From: Lachnospiraceae bacterium UBA4260
GTDB lineage: Bacteria; Bacillota; Clostridia; Lachnospirales; Lachnospiraceae
DNA length: 49,596 nucleotides
Direction of reading: 5' to 3'
Assembly: GCA_002395235.1 (NCBI GenBank)
Contig: DGWK01000032.1
Span: 1-49,596, forward strand
Within the stretch, counting starts at the first letter, position 1; the number at the start of each line of letters is the position of its first letter. The translations under genes were made by a program, and so were the position numbers. Of the stretch, positions 1-7,366 are shown piece by piece. The notes under the pieces were generated by a model. The model was not told the DNA's origin. It saw nothing but the letters and a program-made list of their open reading frames with translations, and ran no database searches.

Positions 1-616
1 TCAAATTTTGCGTCTTGCTTTCATAAACTCGACAATTTGAAAACGGCTTAAGGATTGCAACCAAAGTTTTGACAACGCTGGCTGGTGTATAGAAATCTCC
101 TCCACCTTTACCTTCTTTTTCTGCAAACTGTGCGATACAGTACTCATAGGTTCTACCCAGTAAGTCCTGGCTATGCTCGGTATCGCCCATATCCATATTG
201 GTAAAAATATCGACAACATCGCCAAGGACTTGTTTATCCAGGTCCGGATTCGCATAGTTGTTAGGCAATACACCCTTCAGTGTCTTATTCTCCGCTTCGA
301 TTGCCCGCATGGCATTATCTATCACTTTTCCAATTTCCGGCGTATGCGCGGCAGAAGAAATGGTACTCCAACGGGCTTCTTCCGGAACAAAGAAAATACT
401 TTCCATCGTGTAAGCATCGCGATCGTCTTCGAATCCATCCCCCTCTTCCACCAATTCCTGATACCTGCGCTCAAATGCTGTCGAAACATAGCGAAGGAAA
501 ATCAATCCGATAATAACCTTCCTGTATTCTGCTGCAGGAATGTGTCCCCACAATACACAAGCCGCATCCCATATTTGTTTTTCAAATCCGATGTTTGCCT
601 GCGTCTTATCTGCCAT
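1..616 (-). CDS. hsdM: Type I restriction-modification methylase subunit HsdM, N-terminal part, cut by window edge
   Basis: The complement from the ATG at 616 reads open to the window edge (205 codons). It begins MADKTQANIGFEKQIWDAA and continues with GLIFLRYVSTAFE, a stretch around FFVPEEARWSTI and then GGDFYTPASVVKTLVAILKPF, the order typical of the N-terminal helical domain of HsdM followed by the start of the SAM-dependent N6-adenine methylase domain. HsdM pairs with HsdS to methylate, and with HsdR to cut, specific DNA. In family members KPF is followed by a short stretch ending RVYDP and a GSGG loop (methylase motif I). Here the reading is RVYESKTQNL, and neither other frame restores motif I, so the gene may be interrupted at the window edge. 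No HsdS or HsdR is visible. The family call is secure; intactness is not. Confidence 0.85.
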   Translation of the reverse strand, partial: MADKTQANIGFEKQIWDAACVLWGHIPAAEYRKVIIGLIFLRYVSTAFERRYQELVEEGDGFEDDRDAYTMESIFFVPEEARWSTISSAAHTPEIGKVIDNAMRAIEAENKTLKGVLPNNYANPDLDKQVLGDVVDIFTNMDMGDTEHSQDLLGRTYEYCIAQFAEKEGKGGGDFYTPASVVKTLVAILKPFSNCRVYESKTQNL

Positions 617-1154
617 TGCCTCTTACCTCTCTTATTGCGATGTCCATTCTTGTTTACATCACTTTCAATTATTCTGCATTGGTACGAATAACTGATATGA
701 TGTTAACCACTCTTTTCCGATTACACGAACTTATACTTATCCGCATATACATTATATTCCCAAACAAAAACATATTCCATCGCAACTCTTCCCCTGTCTC
801 CGACTGTCCATTTTTAGGGCCAGCTCACCCACATTCCCATAAAAAAGACACTTCCCTCTCAGGAAATGTCTTAAAGTACAGTTTTATATTCACAATCCTC
901 ATTTTAACCAGCTACCCAGAACAAAAAAGATTCCCGCCGCTTGCGCAATATTTTGCCCGAGTAACAGGAAGCATTTATTTGACGATATTTTTCACATATT
1001 ATTTCTCATCGACAACTCCCTACGTTTGTATTATGATATTTAGTCTGTAAAGAATTAACAACAGCGGTGGGGCCTCTTTTAAAGCCGCCCTCATACCGAC
1101 AATTGTTATATCCCGCAAAATCATCTTCAAAAAATAAAAAGGAGTTATAAACCC
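617..1154. other. 538-bp AT-rich intergenic region between hsdM and queT
   Basis: This divergent spacer separates hsdM (-) from queT (+). I find no convincing coding sequence: the longest open frame on the plus strand (595-1050) has no family resemblance and no good ribosome binding site. It contains a minus-strand terminator-like hairpin at 841-872. A weak GC-rich hairpin possibility lies at about 1063-1091, just before the queT ribosome binding site AAGGAG. The spacing and missing CUAA-type tail do not let me call a preQ1 riboswitch there. Confidence 0.5.
841..872 (-). terminator. Orphan rho-independent terminator-like hairpin
   Basis: On the minus strand AAGACATTTCC pairs with GGAAGTGTCTT around a six-base loop and is followed directly by a run of T, the normal layout of an intrinsic terminator. 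No minus-strand gene lies immediately upstream of it. It may therefore end a lost gene or act as an attenuator in a long hsdM leader. Confidence 0.6.
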
Positions 1155-1718
1155 ATGGCTATGGACACAATTACAAATAATGACAGAAATACGGAAAGTC
1201 CCGAGAATACCGGTGCGGAGCTCGCCGCGAACAGCGTTATGGACCAGACCCGTTACATTATCCAGGCGGCGATGATCGCGGCCATTTACACCGTACTTAC
1301 AATGGTTGCTGCAGGTTTTGACCTCGCAAGCGGAGCGATCCAGGTCCGCTTCTCCGAGGCGCTCACGATCCTTCCGTTTTTTACTCCGGCCGCGATTCCC
1401 GGCCTGACCATCGGCTGCCTGATCAGCAACCTGGTCACCGGATGTGCTCTCCCGGATATTATTTTCGGATCCCTCGCGACGCTAATCGGGGCCGCCGGCA
1501 CGTACGCGCTTCGCGGTAACCGGTTTCTGTGTGCGGTTCCGCCGATCGTATCCAATATGCTCATCATTCCCTTTGTCCTGTCCTACGCATATCACATACC
1601 GGGCAGTATTCCCTTCTTCATGCTGACAGTAGGGATCGGCGAGCTGATCTCCTGTATGGGGCTGGGACAGCTCCTTCTCTCCGCGCTGCTCAAAGTTCGC
1701 GGCAGCGTATTCCAGTGA
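1155..1718 (+). CDS. queT: QueT family queuosine-precursor transporter (ECF S-component)
   Basis: This 187-residue membrane protein starts at an ATG preceded by AAGGAG. After a polar N-terminal tail of about 30 residues it shows the QueT pattern: an AAIYTVLT helix, then GAIQVRFSEALTILPFF, then PGLTIGCLISNL. The conserved VRFSEAL and LTIGC segments are the family signature as I know it. QueT proteins are the substrate-binding membrane subunit of an energy-coupling-factor transporter for preQ0/preQ1, used to make queuosine in tRNA wobble positions. The shared EcfA/A'/T energising module is not in the window. The gene stands alone and ends at a strong bidirectional terminator (1791-1836). I could not confirm a preQ1 riboswitch upstream. 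Confidence 0.9.
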   Translation: MAMDTITNNDRNTESPENTGAELAANSVMDQTRYIIQAAMIAAIYTVLTMVAAGFDLASGAIQVRFSEALTILPFFTPAAIPGLTIGCLISNLVTGCALPDIIFGSLATLIGAAGTYALRGNRFLCAVPPIVSNMLIIPFVLSYAYHIPGSIPFFMLTVGIGELISCMGLGQLLLSALLKVRGSVFQ

Positions 1719-1730
1719 ACTTCTCTGAGG

Positions 1731-1759
1731 TGTGTCAGCGGATACGTCCCCATGACACA
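1731..1759 (-). repeat. Family A 29-bp palindromic repeat, single copy
   Basis: This copy has arms TGTGTCA and TGACACA around a core with GGATACGTCCCC. It lies 13 bp after the queT stop codon and before the terminator. It matches the other family A copies in length and arms. Confidence 0.85.
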
Positions 1760-1790
1760 CCCTCACCGATGCATGAATACACTGAGACAG

Positions 1791-1836
1791 AAAAAGAACA
1801 GGGCTGTCGCATTTTGAAGCCCGGTTCTTTTTTTAT
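1791..1836. terminator. Bidirectional intrinsic terminator between queT and tenA
   Basis: AAAGAAC plus GGGCT pairs with AGCCC plus GTTCTTT across a 12-base loop, with T-runs on both strands. It ends queT on the plus strand. On the minus strand it can end the thiT-tenA transcript after a 300-base 3' region. Confidence 0.85.
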
Positions 1837-2140
1837 GGGGAAATGAGGCCCTGAGAAACAATGGGTATGAATGGCGGCCCGGTGTATGGATGAGGGATGG
1901 ATGGGCCCGGAGAGAAAGGTTTTGAATGAGCGGCCAGTTTCTCCTGATCCGTACAAGCGTCAGGAGGGGGATGAGGGCTGCCTCCAGCAGCCCGAAAGCA
2001 ACGTTGTCTGAACCGGCTGGTCATCAGAGCAGCCGGTGAGTTTCGCAGCGGTTCCCCCCTCCGGAGCGCAGGAAGGATCACCCAGAAACTCCGCGAATTC
2101 AACACCTTTTCCCCGGGGCCATCCACCTCTTTTCTTTGTT
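1837..2140. other. Structured non-coding 3' region downstream of tenA
   Basis: This 304-bp stretch has no convincing gene. It carries three consecutive clean hairpins: CTCCTG/CAGGAG at 1941-1966, GGGCTG/CAGCCC at 1975-1993, and CCGGCTG/CAGCCGG at 2013-2036. It would be transcribed as the 3' untranslated region of thiT-tenA up to the bidirectional terminator. It could also be a small RNA. I match it to no known RNA family. Confidence 0.4.
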
Positions 2141-2803
2141 TTACAGCCGCATATCCCATGCCATCTGCCAGAACGCGAGCTCATAGCGGGAACAGGCGAT
2201 GAAGATTTCTTCCAGATGCCGCAGCTGTACTTCGCTGTAGTCCGCGCTGAGGCGGTCCATAGCGTCCAACAGGACTATGTTGTCCTGCGCATAGCGATCG
2301 GAGATGTACCCTTTCACCCAGTCGCCGTAGAAGGGATCGTCGACGGCTTCCGGCCGCACTTCCACCATGTGGCGGGCGATCACCTCATAGCTCCATGCAC
2401 ATGAGAGAATGGCGCACAGCACCTCTGTCTCGCTGTCTTCATAGGCCACGCGTAGCATGTAGGATGTGTAGGAGCGATTGTCCAGCGCCAGCGGCGTCCG
2501 GTCCAGCTCCTCCCGGGTAATACCGAAGCGCCCCATATAGCCCCTGTGAATATCCATTTCGTCTCCCGTCAGCATCTTGAGATAGTGGGAGAAGATCTGC
2601 GTCGTCTCCGGGCGGCGCGCTTTGGCGATCCCTACGGCAAAGGTCCTCGCATACTCTTCCAGATAGAGATAGTCCTGCACGATGTAGAAGCGAAACTTGT
2701 CGCGGTCCAACGTACCGTCGCGCAGGCCGGTTACGAACGGGTGAACATCATACCGGGACCAGATCTCTTTGACGGACTCAAACAGCCGTTGTGTAGTTTT
2801 CAT
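2141..2803 (-). CDS. tenA: TenA family thiaminase II / aminopyrimidine aminohydrolase
   Basis: This 220-residue protein has the all-helical TenA fold signature. Visible motifs are QDYLYL (Asp44), the nucleophile region CAILSCAWSYE with Cys135 and Tyr139, and a late glutamate in CSRYELAFW (about residue 208). They fall at nearly the same numbers as the Bacillus subtilis TenA active site. The enzyme hydrolyses aminopyrimidine breakdown products of thiamine to HMP for salvage, and can cleave thiamine itself. It starts within the end of thiT (26-nt overlap), so the two are co-translated and share the upstream TPP riboswitch. Uptake plus salvage of thiamine is the clear joint role. Confidence 0.93.
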   Translation of the reverse strand: MKTTQRLFESVKEIWSRYDVHPFVTGLRDGTLDRDKFRFYIVQDYLYLEEYARTFAVGIAKARRPETTQIFSHYLKMLTGDEMDIHRGYMGRFGITREELDRTPLALDNRSYTSYMLRVAYEDSETEVLCAILSCAWSYEVIARHMVEVRPEAVDDPFYGDWVKGYISDRYAQDNIVLLDAMDRLSADYSEVQLRHLEEIFIACSRYELAFWQMAWDMRL

Positions 2804-3398
2804 TGCGCACCGCCTTTCTCAGCTGTTTGAGCGGCATAAGCAGCACAACAACCGTACAAATGATGAACAGGGGAATGTATTCGGTAAAATTATATACAAT
2901 GCTGTATCCCCAGGCGCCCCAGCCGCTCCACGCGTTCTGGGAGAAGAAAATGACGCCGCTCATGGTATGCCCGTAAATGGACAGGATATATGTCAGAATG
3001 AGGCCGCAGGTCACTTGCAGGCGGTTCTCGGTCCCGAAACTGGAAGCATATCCGTAGCAGGAAAAACAGACCAGATGCTCTACAAAGAGCTGCGCCCAGT
3101 GAACAGGCGCCCATCCGGGGACGAAAAGGATGACCAGAAGTCCGACCACAAACCCGGTCATGATGGCCTTCCGCCTGTCATAGAGCAGAGACAACAGAAG
3201 AATCGGCACCGGTGACAGGAGCGGCACAGTGGCTCCTGTGGGAAGCGGCAGCCGGAAAACCTCCAGGATCACAGTCAGCGCCGCGATCAGCCCGCAGACC
3301 GCCAGGTCCCTGGTCTCGAAACGTGTCCCTCTCAGGAGATAAATCGAGTATCCGTAATAAAGAATGACAAATACGCCGGTAAGGAGTGCTGTGATCAT
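2778..3398 (-). CDS. thiT: ThiT thiamine ECF transporter S-component
   Basis: This 206-residue, about six-helix membrane protein has a C-terminal region, YGHTMSGVIFF through SIVYNFTEYIP, that carries the His, Trp, Tyr, Asn and Glu pattern forming the thiamine pocket in ThiT proteins. ThiT binds thiamine and is energised by the general ECF ATPases and EcfT, which are encoded elsewhere. The ATG at 3398 follows GGGGAGG and overlaps by four bases (ATGA) the stop of a 31-codon upstream ORF. A TPP riboswitch with an intrinsic terminator lies further upstream, so expression should drop when thiamine pyrophosphate is plentiful. tenA follows with overlap. Confidence 0.92.
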   Translation of the reverse strand: MITALLTGVFVILYYGYSIYLLRGTRFETRDLAVCGLIAALTVILEVFRLPLPTGATVPLLSPVPILLLSLLYDRRKAIMTGFVVGLLVILFVPGWAPVHWAQLFVEHLVCFSCYGYASSFGTENRLQVTCGLILTYILSIYGHTMSGVIFFSQNAWSGWGAWGYSIVYNFTEYIPLFIICTVVVLLMPLKQLRKAVRNENYTTAV

Positions 3399-3490
3399 TT
3401 CCGTGCACCTCCCCCATATTCAGCCCGGACGGTCCGGGTACCGGCGCCTGTGCAGACAGGTCTGTCTGCAGTGAATAATGCTTTGCTCAT
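3395..3490 (-). CDS. 31-residue ORF translationally coupled to thiT
   Basis: An ATG at 3490 preceded by an excellent AAGGAGG opens a 31-codon frame beginning MSKALFTADRP. Its TGA overlaps the thiT ATG as ATGA. Its coding sequence contains two near-perfect hairpins: TGCAGACAG/CTGTCTGCA at 3451-3470 and CCCGGAC/GTCCGGG at 3423-3437. The peptide resembles nothing I know. It lies after the riboswitch terminator, so it is made only on read-through transcripts. It may be a leader peptide that opens the thiT ribosome site by coupling. The alternative is that it is chance coding in a structured leader. Confidence 0.5.
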   Translation of the reverse strand: MSKALFTADRPVCTGAGTRTVRAEYGGGARK

Positions 3491-3612
3491 AATTTCCTCC
3501 TTCGCAGCATTATCTTTTATTAAGCGGCAGTAAGTGGTGCCCCCATCCTGCCGCCGGGATCCCAAGGCCTTTGAAATCCCACAGCGAAACCCCGCCTTTC
3601 CCTGCTTCGCAC

Positions 3613-3644
3613 AAAAAAAGGCGGTACCTGATCGGTATCCGCCC
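3613..3644 (-). terminator. Expression-platform terminator of the TPP riboswitch
   Basis: On the minus strand GGCGG and nearby bases pair with CCGCC around a short loop, followed by seven T. It lies about 15 bases after the riboswitch aptamer and before thiT, as expected for TPP-controlled transcription termination. Confidence 0.88.
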
Positions 3645-3654
3645 ATAAAGCTCT

Positions 3655-3740
3655 TATCTCCCTACGTTGGCATTATCCAAATCAGGTTATGGGTCGAAGC
3701 GATGCAGCTTCCTCTCAGCCGGCTCGGGCCAGCTCCCCTT
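3655..3740 (-). ncRNA. TPP (THI-box) riboswitch
   Basis: The minus strand shows the conserved aptamer pieces in order: GGGGAGC at the 5' side of P1, GGCTGAGAGGAAGC, GACCCATAACCTGATTTGG, then ATAATGCCAACGTAGGGA. These are the canonical CUGAGA and ACCUGAU...GGAUAAUGCCAGCGUAGGGA elements that bind the pyrimidine and pyrophosphate of TPP. It precedes an intrinsic terminator and the thiT-tenA unit. Assignment is secure from the conserved bases. Confidence 0.96.
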
Positions 3741-3747
3741 ATTGGCT

Positions 3748-3775
3748 ATTATACATGTATTAACGTGAAAGACAA
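3748..3775 (-). promoter_or_regulatory. Sigma-A promoter of the thiT-tenA unit
   Basis: On the minus strand TTGTCT (3775-3770) and a perfect TATAAT (3753-3748) are separated by 16 bases. Transcription would start near 3741, right at the riboswitch. Confidence 0.65.
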
Positions 3776-3800
3776 GTCAGAAATTTTTTGACCTGTCTCT
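3767..3800 (-). terminator. Weak terminator-like hairpin after the radical SAM operon
   Basis: GACAGGTCA and TGACTTGTC form a nine-pair stem (one G-U) on the minus strand, just after the last gene of the operon, with a poor T-run. It overlaps the -35 box of the thiT promoter, so read-through from the operon could interfere with thiT. Confidence 0.35.
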
Positions 3801-3816
3801 CATATAGTTAAGGCGC

Positions 3817-4872
3817 TCAGACCGAGGCGCCGCGCTGCTGATCTACATACTGAACCATCTGCGCAAAGTCTGTCTGCGCGGCCTTTGCTATTTCCTCACT
3901 GTATCCGGCGATCAGATACGGCGCGTATCCGGAAATGTACTGTATGATCTGGTCGCACTCCGCCTCGTTCTTACAGGCCACTTCGTGCGTCTGGTGCGCC
4001 CGGTCGACCAGCATGGTTTTATACACTACAGTTTTTCCCGTAGGGATAAGGCCGTAGAGCTTGTGTACGGTGGTGTGCACCTGCTTGTACACCCAGACAA
4101 GCTCGTCATAGGGGATCAGCTCCGCCGCCATCCCGTGCGCGACCGCGAACGAAGGCGTGAGGTCCACATTATTAAAGGAGTTGGCGCTTCCGAGGGCCGC
4201 CGCCACCTGCTCCGGATTCATTCCGCGCTCCGCGATCTTGGCTTCCACCTTTTGCACATAGCCATTTCCGGCGAAATTCTTAAGGTTCCAGAACAGCCAG
4301 ATCATACCGATCGCGGTCAGCACGATTCCCGCTATGAGCATGCCTGTATCCGTCTCGCTCGTATCCAGCGTTCGGAAATCCGCCTGATTGACAATTTCCA
4401 CGCTGCTGAAACCGGCCGTCTCCAGATATTCGCGGAAGAACCGGTTCTCCTCGCTTCCCATGCTGCGCAGCCGGCCCTTGACCGATACCGTCGACTCGCT
4501 CAGATAATCCGTCTCTTCTCTCATATACTTGTCATTGTCCTCGATGATCTGCTCCGCTGTCTTCATAGCAGAGCCTTTCAGGTAGAGTCCCATCCATTGA
4601 TTGTCCGAAGGGCGCAGGACCAGGAAATATTTTCCGTCTCCGTCCTCTGCAAAATAGTCAAATATGTAATTGTAATCCGTAAGCTTATAGTAATGGCCTG
4701 TCTCAAGCTGATCCTGAGTAAAATCGCTCAACTCCTTAAACTGGTTCATCCGGGTGGCCGCCGCCGATCCCAGGAGCGCCAGTCCCGCTATTAAACAGAT
4801 CGCCGCCGCGACGATCATAGGAATGTACGTGCGCTTCGCATGCGCCTTCAGTTTATTTGTCAGTTCCCCCAT
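3817..4872 (-). CDS. Two-TM membrane protein, last gene of the radical SAM operon
   Basis: This 351-residue protein starts at an ATG preceded by AAGGAG. One membrane helix lies at about residues 17-38. A largely extracytoplasmic segment of about 140 residues follows, then a second helix at about 177-197 and a C-terminal cytoplasmic domain of 150 residues. That domain includes PYDELVWVYKQVHTTVHKLY, which resembles membrane proteins annotated as DUF6709 in Clostridia; I give that name from memory and with low certainty. The start is 24 bases after the leucine-rich-repeat gene, so it belongs to the same operon. No catalytic motif is visible. It could be a sensor or scaffold at the membrane for the upstream proteins. 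Function unknown. Confidence 0.8.
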   Translation of the reverse strand: MGELTNKLKAHAKRTYIPMIVAAAICLIAGLALLGSAAATRMNQFKELSDFTQDQLETGHYYKLTDYNYIFDYFAEDGDGKYFLVLRPSDNQWMGLYLKGSAMKTAEQIIEDNDKYMREETDYLSESTVSVKGRLRSMGSEENRFFREYLETAGFSSVEIVNQADFRTLDTSETDTGMLIAGIVLTAIGMIWLFWNLKNFAGNGYVQKVEAKIAERGMNPEQVAAALGSANSFNNVDLTPSFAVAHGMAAELIPYDELVWVYKQVHTTVHKLYGLIPTGKTVVYKTMLVDRAHQTHEVACKNEAECDQIIQYISGYAPYLIAGYSEEIAKAAQTDFAQMVQYVDQQRGASV

Positions 4873-4896
4873 TTCCCCTTCTCCTTCCTGTTTGCT

Positions 4897-6171
4897 TTAC
4901 TGATAGGTTACTTTCGTGTTAGCTTCTCTGAAAACGTTCTCCCCCTGTTCGCAGCCTTCGGGAAGTACGATCTCATCCAGATGGATGCAGCCGCGGAAGG
5001 CATAGCGGTCCAGATATTCCATTGTGGACGGAATGCCTGCATGGCTCAGTCTGTAGCAGTCACGAAAAGCGTTTTCTCCGATCCTCGTAAATCCTTCGGG
5101 AAGAATGATCTCCTCGAGGGAAGCACAGTCACGGAAGGCGGTGCTTCCGACCGTCCGCCCGGTATCGGGCGGATTATCGTTGCCGACGGCAGCGGGATCG
5201 GTAAAGATCACACTGGTCAGAGTGATACAGTCGCGGAAAGCGCCGTCGCCGATCGTCACCACGGTACTCGGCAATGTCACACTTTTCAGACTTTGGCAGT
5301 CTCGGAAGGCGTTGTCTCCGACTCTGTCAATTCCCTCCGGCAGATTGATCTCTTCCAGCATCGTGCACTCGCGAAAAGCGGATCCGTTTATTGCCTGTAC
5401 GGTCGCCGGAAGCGTCATACTGCTCAGGCTGCCGCACCCTCGGAAGGCATGTCCTCCGATTCTGGTGACGCCTTCCGGAATTTCTATTTTTTCAAGATTT
5501 GTACATTTTTCAAATGTGCTTCCCCGGATTTCTCTGAGTCCTTTCGGAAGTTGTACTTCGCGCAGAGCTTCTGTGCCAAAAAAGACATTGCCCCTGATCT
5601 CTGTGACAGGCTCCCCTTTGTAGGTGTCCGGAACTACGACTTTTGTCTCCTCATGGAGCGCCCGCGTGTAATAGCGAAGGCCGTAGCCGGTGTTGTTTTT
5701 CTCAAAGATCATGTGAGGCGTCCGGTACAGGAATACCGACAGGAGCATTGTGACAACCACAATGGCCGCTCCCGTCCCGTACACTTTGAAAACGCTCCGG
5801 CAGTTGTCGTACTCGCTCGCCAGCACGCTGTCGATCTCCGCGTCGGGCATCTCCTTTATCTTGTGGAGCAGCGATTTCTCGCTCGTGAACACGATCAGGC
5901 TTGTGACGAGCCAGACGACCGTGATGAGCGCCAGCAGGGCGACGCCGTACGCCAGCTTAAACTCCCGATAGAAGGCAAAGATGCTAAGGATCATAAAGAA
6001 GAGAACTGCGTAAATCGCCGTCGCGATGATCTTCTTTCTGGCCGCGTTCTTGTGGATGACTTTCATGCCGGCCGACTGTTCCTGCATGTATATTTTGACG
6101 TATGCTTCCAGTGCGTCTTTGGAGTTGTCGTAGGTGAGAAGCTTCTCACTGTAATTGTCCAGGCTGACCAT
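4897..6171 (-). CDS. Membrane-anchored BspA-type leucine-rich repeat protein
   Basis: In this 424-residue protein the N-terminal half has hydrophobic helices at about 53-72, 76-97 and 135-155. The C-terminal half is a run of about eight LRR_5 (BspA/Treponema type) repeats of 23-30 residues with the pattern AFRxCxxLxxIxLPxxVxxIGxxAF, for example LPEGIDRVGDNAFRDC. Such repeats form a binding surface, often outside the cell. The start has AGAGGAAC upstream and lies 55 bases after the zinc-ribbon gene. The anchored topology suggests a recognition surface presented at the membrane for the other products of this operon. Repeat type is certain; ligand is unknown. Confidence 0.9.
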   Translation of the reverse strand: MVSLDNYSEKLLTYDNSKDALEAYVKIYMQEQSAGMKVIHKNAARKKIIATAIYAVLFFMILSIFAFYREFKLAYGVALLALITVVWLVTSLIVFTSEKSLLHKIKEMPDAEIDSVLASEYDNCRSVFKVYGTGAAIVVVTMLLSVFLYRTPHMIFEKNNTGYGLRYYTRALHEETKVVVPDTYKGEPVTEIRGNVFFGTEALREVQLPKGLREIRGSTFEKCTNLEKIEIPEGVTRIGGHAFRGCGSLSSMTLPATVQAINGSAFRECTMLEEINLPEGIDRVGDNAFRDCQSLKSVTLPSTVVTIGDGAFRDCITLTSVIFTDPAAVGNDNPPDTGRTVGSTAFRDCASLEEIILPEGFTRIGENAFRDCYRLSHAGIPSTMEYLDRYAFRGCIHLDEIVLPEGCEQGENVFREANTKVTYQ

Positions 6172-6226
6172 TATTTTGTTCCTCTTTTTTTACGTTATTC
6201 CGTTAGTTCTCTCCGGCTGCGCGGGC

Positions 6227-7324
6227 TCAGGTGTCCGCCGACATGATGTACAGCCTCTGCCTGTAATTGATTCTCCTCCCGCAGTATTCGCAGGTCTTTT
6301 TGGTCACGTCCACTGGCGCTCCGCAGCCGCGGCAGTGAATGATATTGACGCCCGGGTGCAGCTCGTCCGGTTTTACGGCGTTCTCCCGCATCCTGATCCG
6401 GAACAGGTCCTCCCGCGCGTGAATCTTTTCCCCCTTCATCAGGATCCTGCGAAGTTTCACGGACAGGCGGATGTCCGGCCGGCCGTCCTCCCCTTCAGAA
6501 ATCTGAAAGTCTCTGCACTCCAGAATGTCCGCGTCGACGGGTTCACCGTCTCTTCCGACTATCTCTATTTTTTCTCCCTCTCCGGCCGATTCGCCGTTTT
6601 TGTCCTGCTGCCCGTTATAGAGGTAGTAACTCAGTTCGCTGTGGAGGTTGTTGTAAAAGGTGCTCAGGGGGATCTCCAATTCGCTGAGGTCCTTTTCAAA
6701 CTTGCGGATCAGCTGCGTCTGCTTCTCATACCTCTGCTGCGCGAGGCGCGTGATCACAAATGCGTGCGTCACAAAGAAGAGGTAGAAGATCAGAAGCGCC
6801 GGCGTCACGCCGAATACCACCGCCTTGAGCTTGTCGAAGAACATGAAGGTCCTTCCGGTCGTCCTGACAATGTAGAACGAGAGCGGCAGGCAGACCGCAA
6901 GGCACAGTATGAGTACTGCCGCGTAGAGCCCTGTATTTTTTGACTCCTTGTCGGCAAAATATTGCCCGCCTTCCCTTCGGTCCGCGTACTCGACGTTGTA
7001 GCTTGCTCCGCAGTAGGGGCACCCGTCGCTGAAGGCAGTGCCTTTCTCCTCATAGCCGCAGTTGGGACATGTGAAGGTCCCGGAAGCCGCGTCTGTGCCG
7101 AGATAGGTGTACTTGATCAGCGGGCTGAAATCTTTCTCCCTGTGTATGAGCGCATCGTTTCGGAAGTACTTTTTCTGAAGAACGATCCCGTCTCTCACGT
7201 CGTCGCCATGGGAGTGATCCGAAGAGCGGATCCGGATGTTGTGGTTCTCCCAGAACTCCGTCTGCACGCAAAGTCCGTATTTCTTAAGTATCTTAGCCTG
7301 TTCTTTCTCTGAAACAAATGTCAT
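6227..7324 (-). CDS. Double zinc-ribbon membrane protein
   Basis: This 365-residue protein has a first zinc ribbon at Cys86/Cys89 and Cys102/Cys105 (CPNCG, CPYCG). Two adjacent membrane helices follow at about 132-154 and 170-192, then a coiled segment, a soluble beta-rich domain of about 100 residues, and a second zinc ribbon at Cys331/Cys334 and Cys345/Cys348 (CRGCG, CEYCG). The layout recalls bacterial Tim44-like zinc-ribbon membrane proteins, but the resemblance is weak. It sits 42 bases after the polyasparagine gene and before the leucine-rich-repeat gene. No catalytic residues are seen. A structural or substrate-presenting role in the operon is inference. Confidence 0.85.
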   Translation of the reverse strand: MTFVSEKEQAKILKKYGLCVQTEFWENHNIRIRSSDHSHGDDVRDGIVLQKKYFRNDALIHREKDFSPLIKYTYLGTDAASGTFTCPNCGYEEKGTAFSDGCPYCGASYNVEYADRREGGQYFADKESKNTGLYAAVLILCLAVCLPLSFYIVRTTGRTFMFFDKLKAVVFGVTPALLIFYLFFVTHAFVITRLAQQRYEKQTQLIRKFEKDLSELEIPLSTFYNNLHSELSYYLYNGQQDKNGESAGEGEKIEIVGRDGEPVDADILECRDFQISEGEDGRPDIRLSVKLRRILMKGEKIHAREDLFRIRMRENAVKPDELHPGVNIIHCRGCGAPVDVTKKTCEYCGRRINYRQRLYIMSADT

Positions 7325-7366
7325 GCCGCACTAACCCTTTGGCCGGTCCCCATCGGTCGGCCACGC

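Noticed and set aside
595..1050. 151-codon plus-strand frame in the hsdM-queT gap
   Set aside because: AT-rich, no ribosome site, no family features, and spans the minus-strand terminator hairpin.
1063..1154. Possible preQ1 riboswitch upstream of queT
   Set aside because: The class I tail (AAAAAACUAA-like) and the class II pattern are missing; only a weak GC-rich hairpin is seen.
4840..6246. 468-codon frame antisense to the leucine-rich-repeat gene
   Set aside because: Its periodicity mirrors the repeats of the real gene on the other strand.
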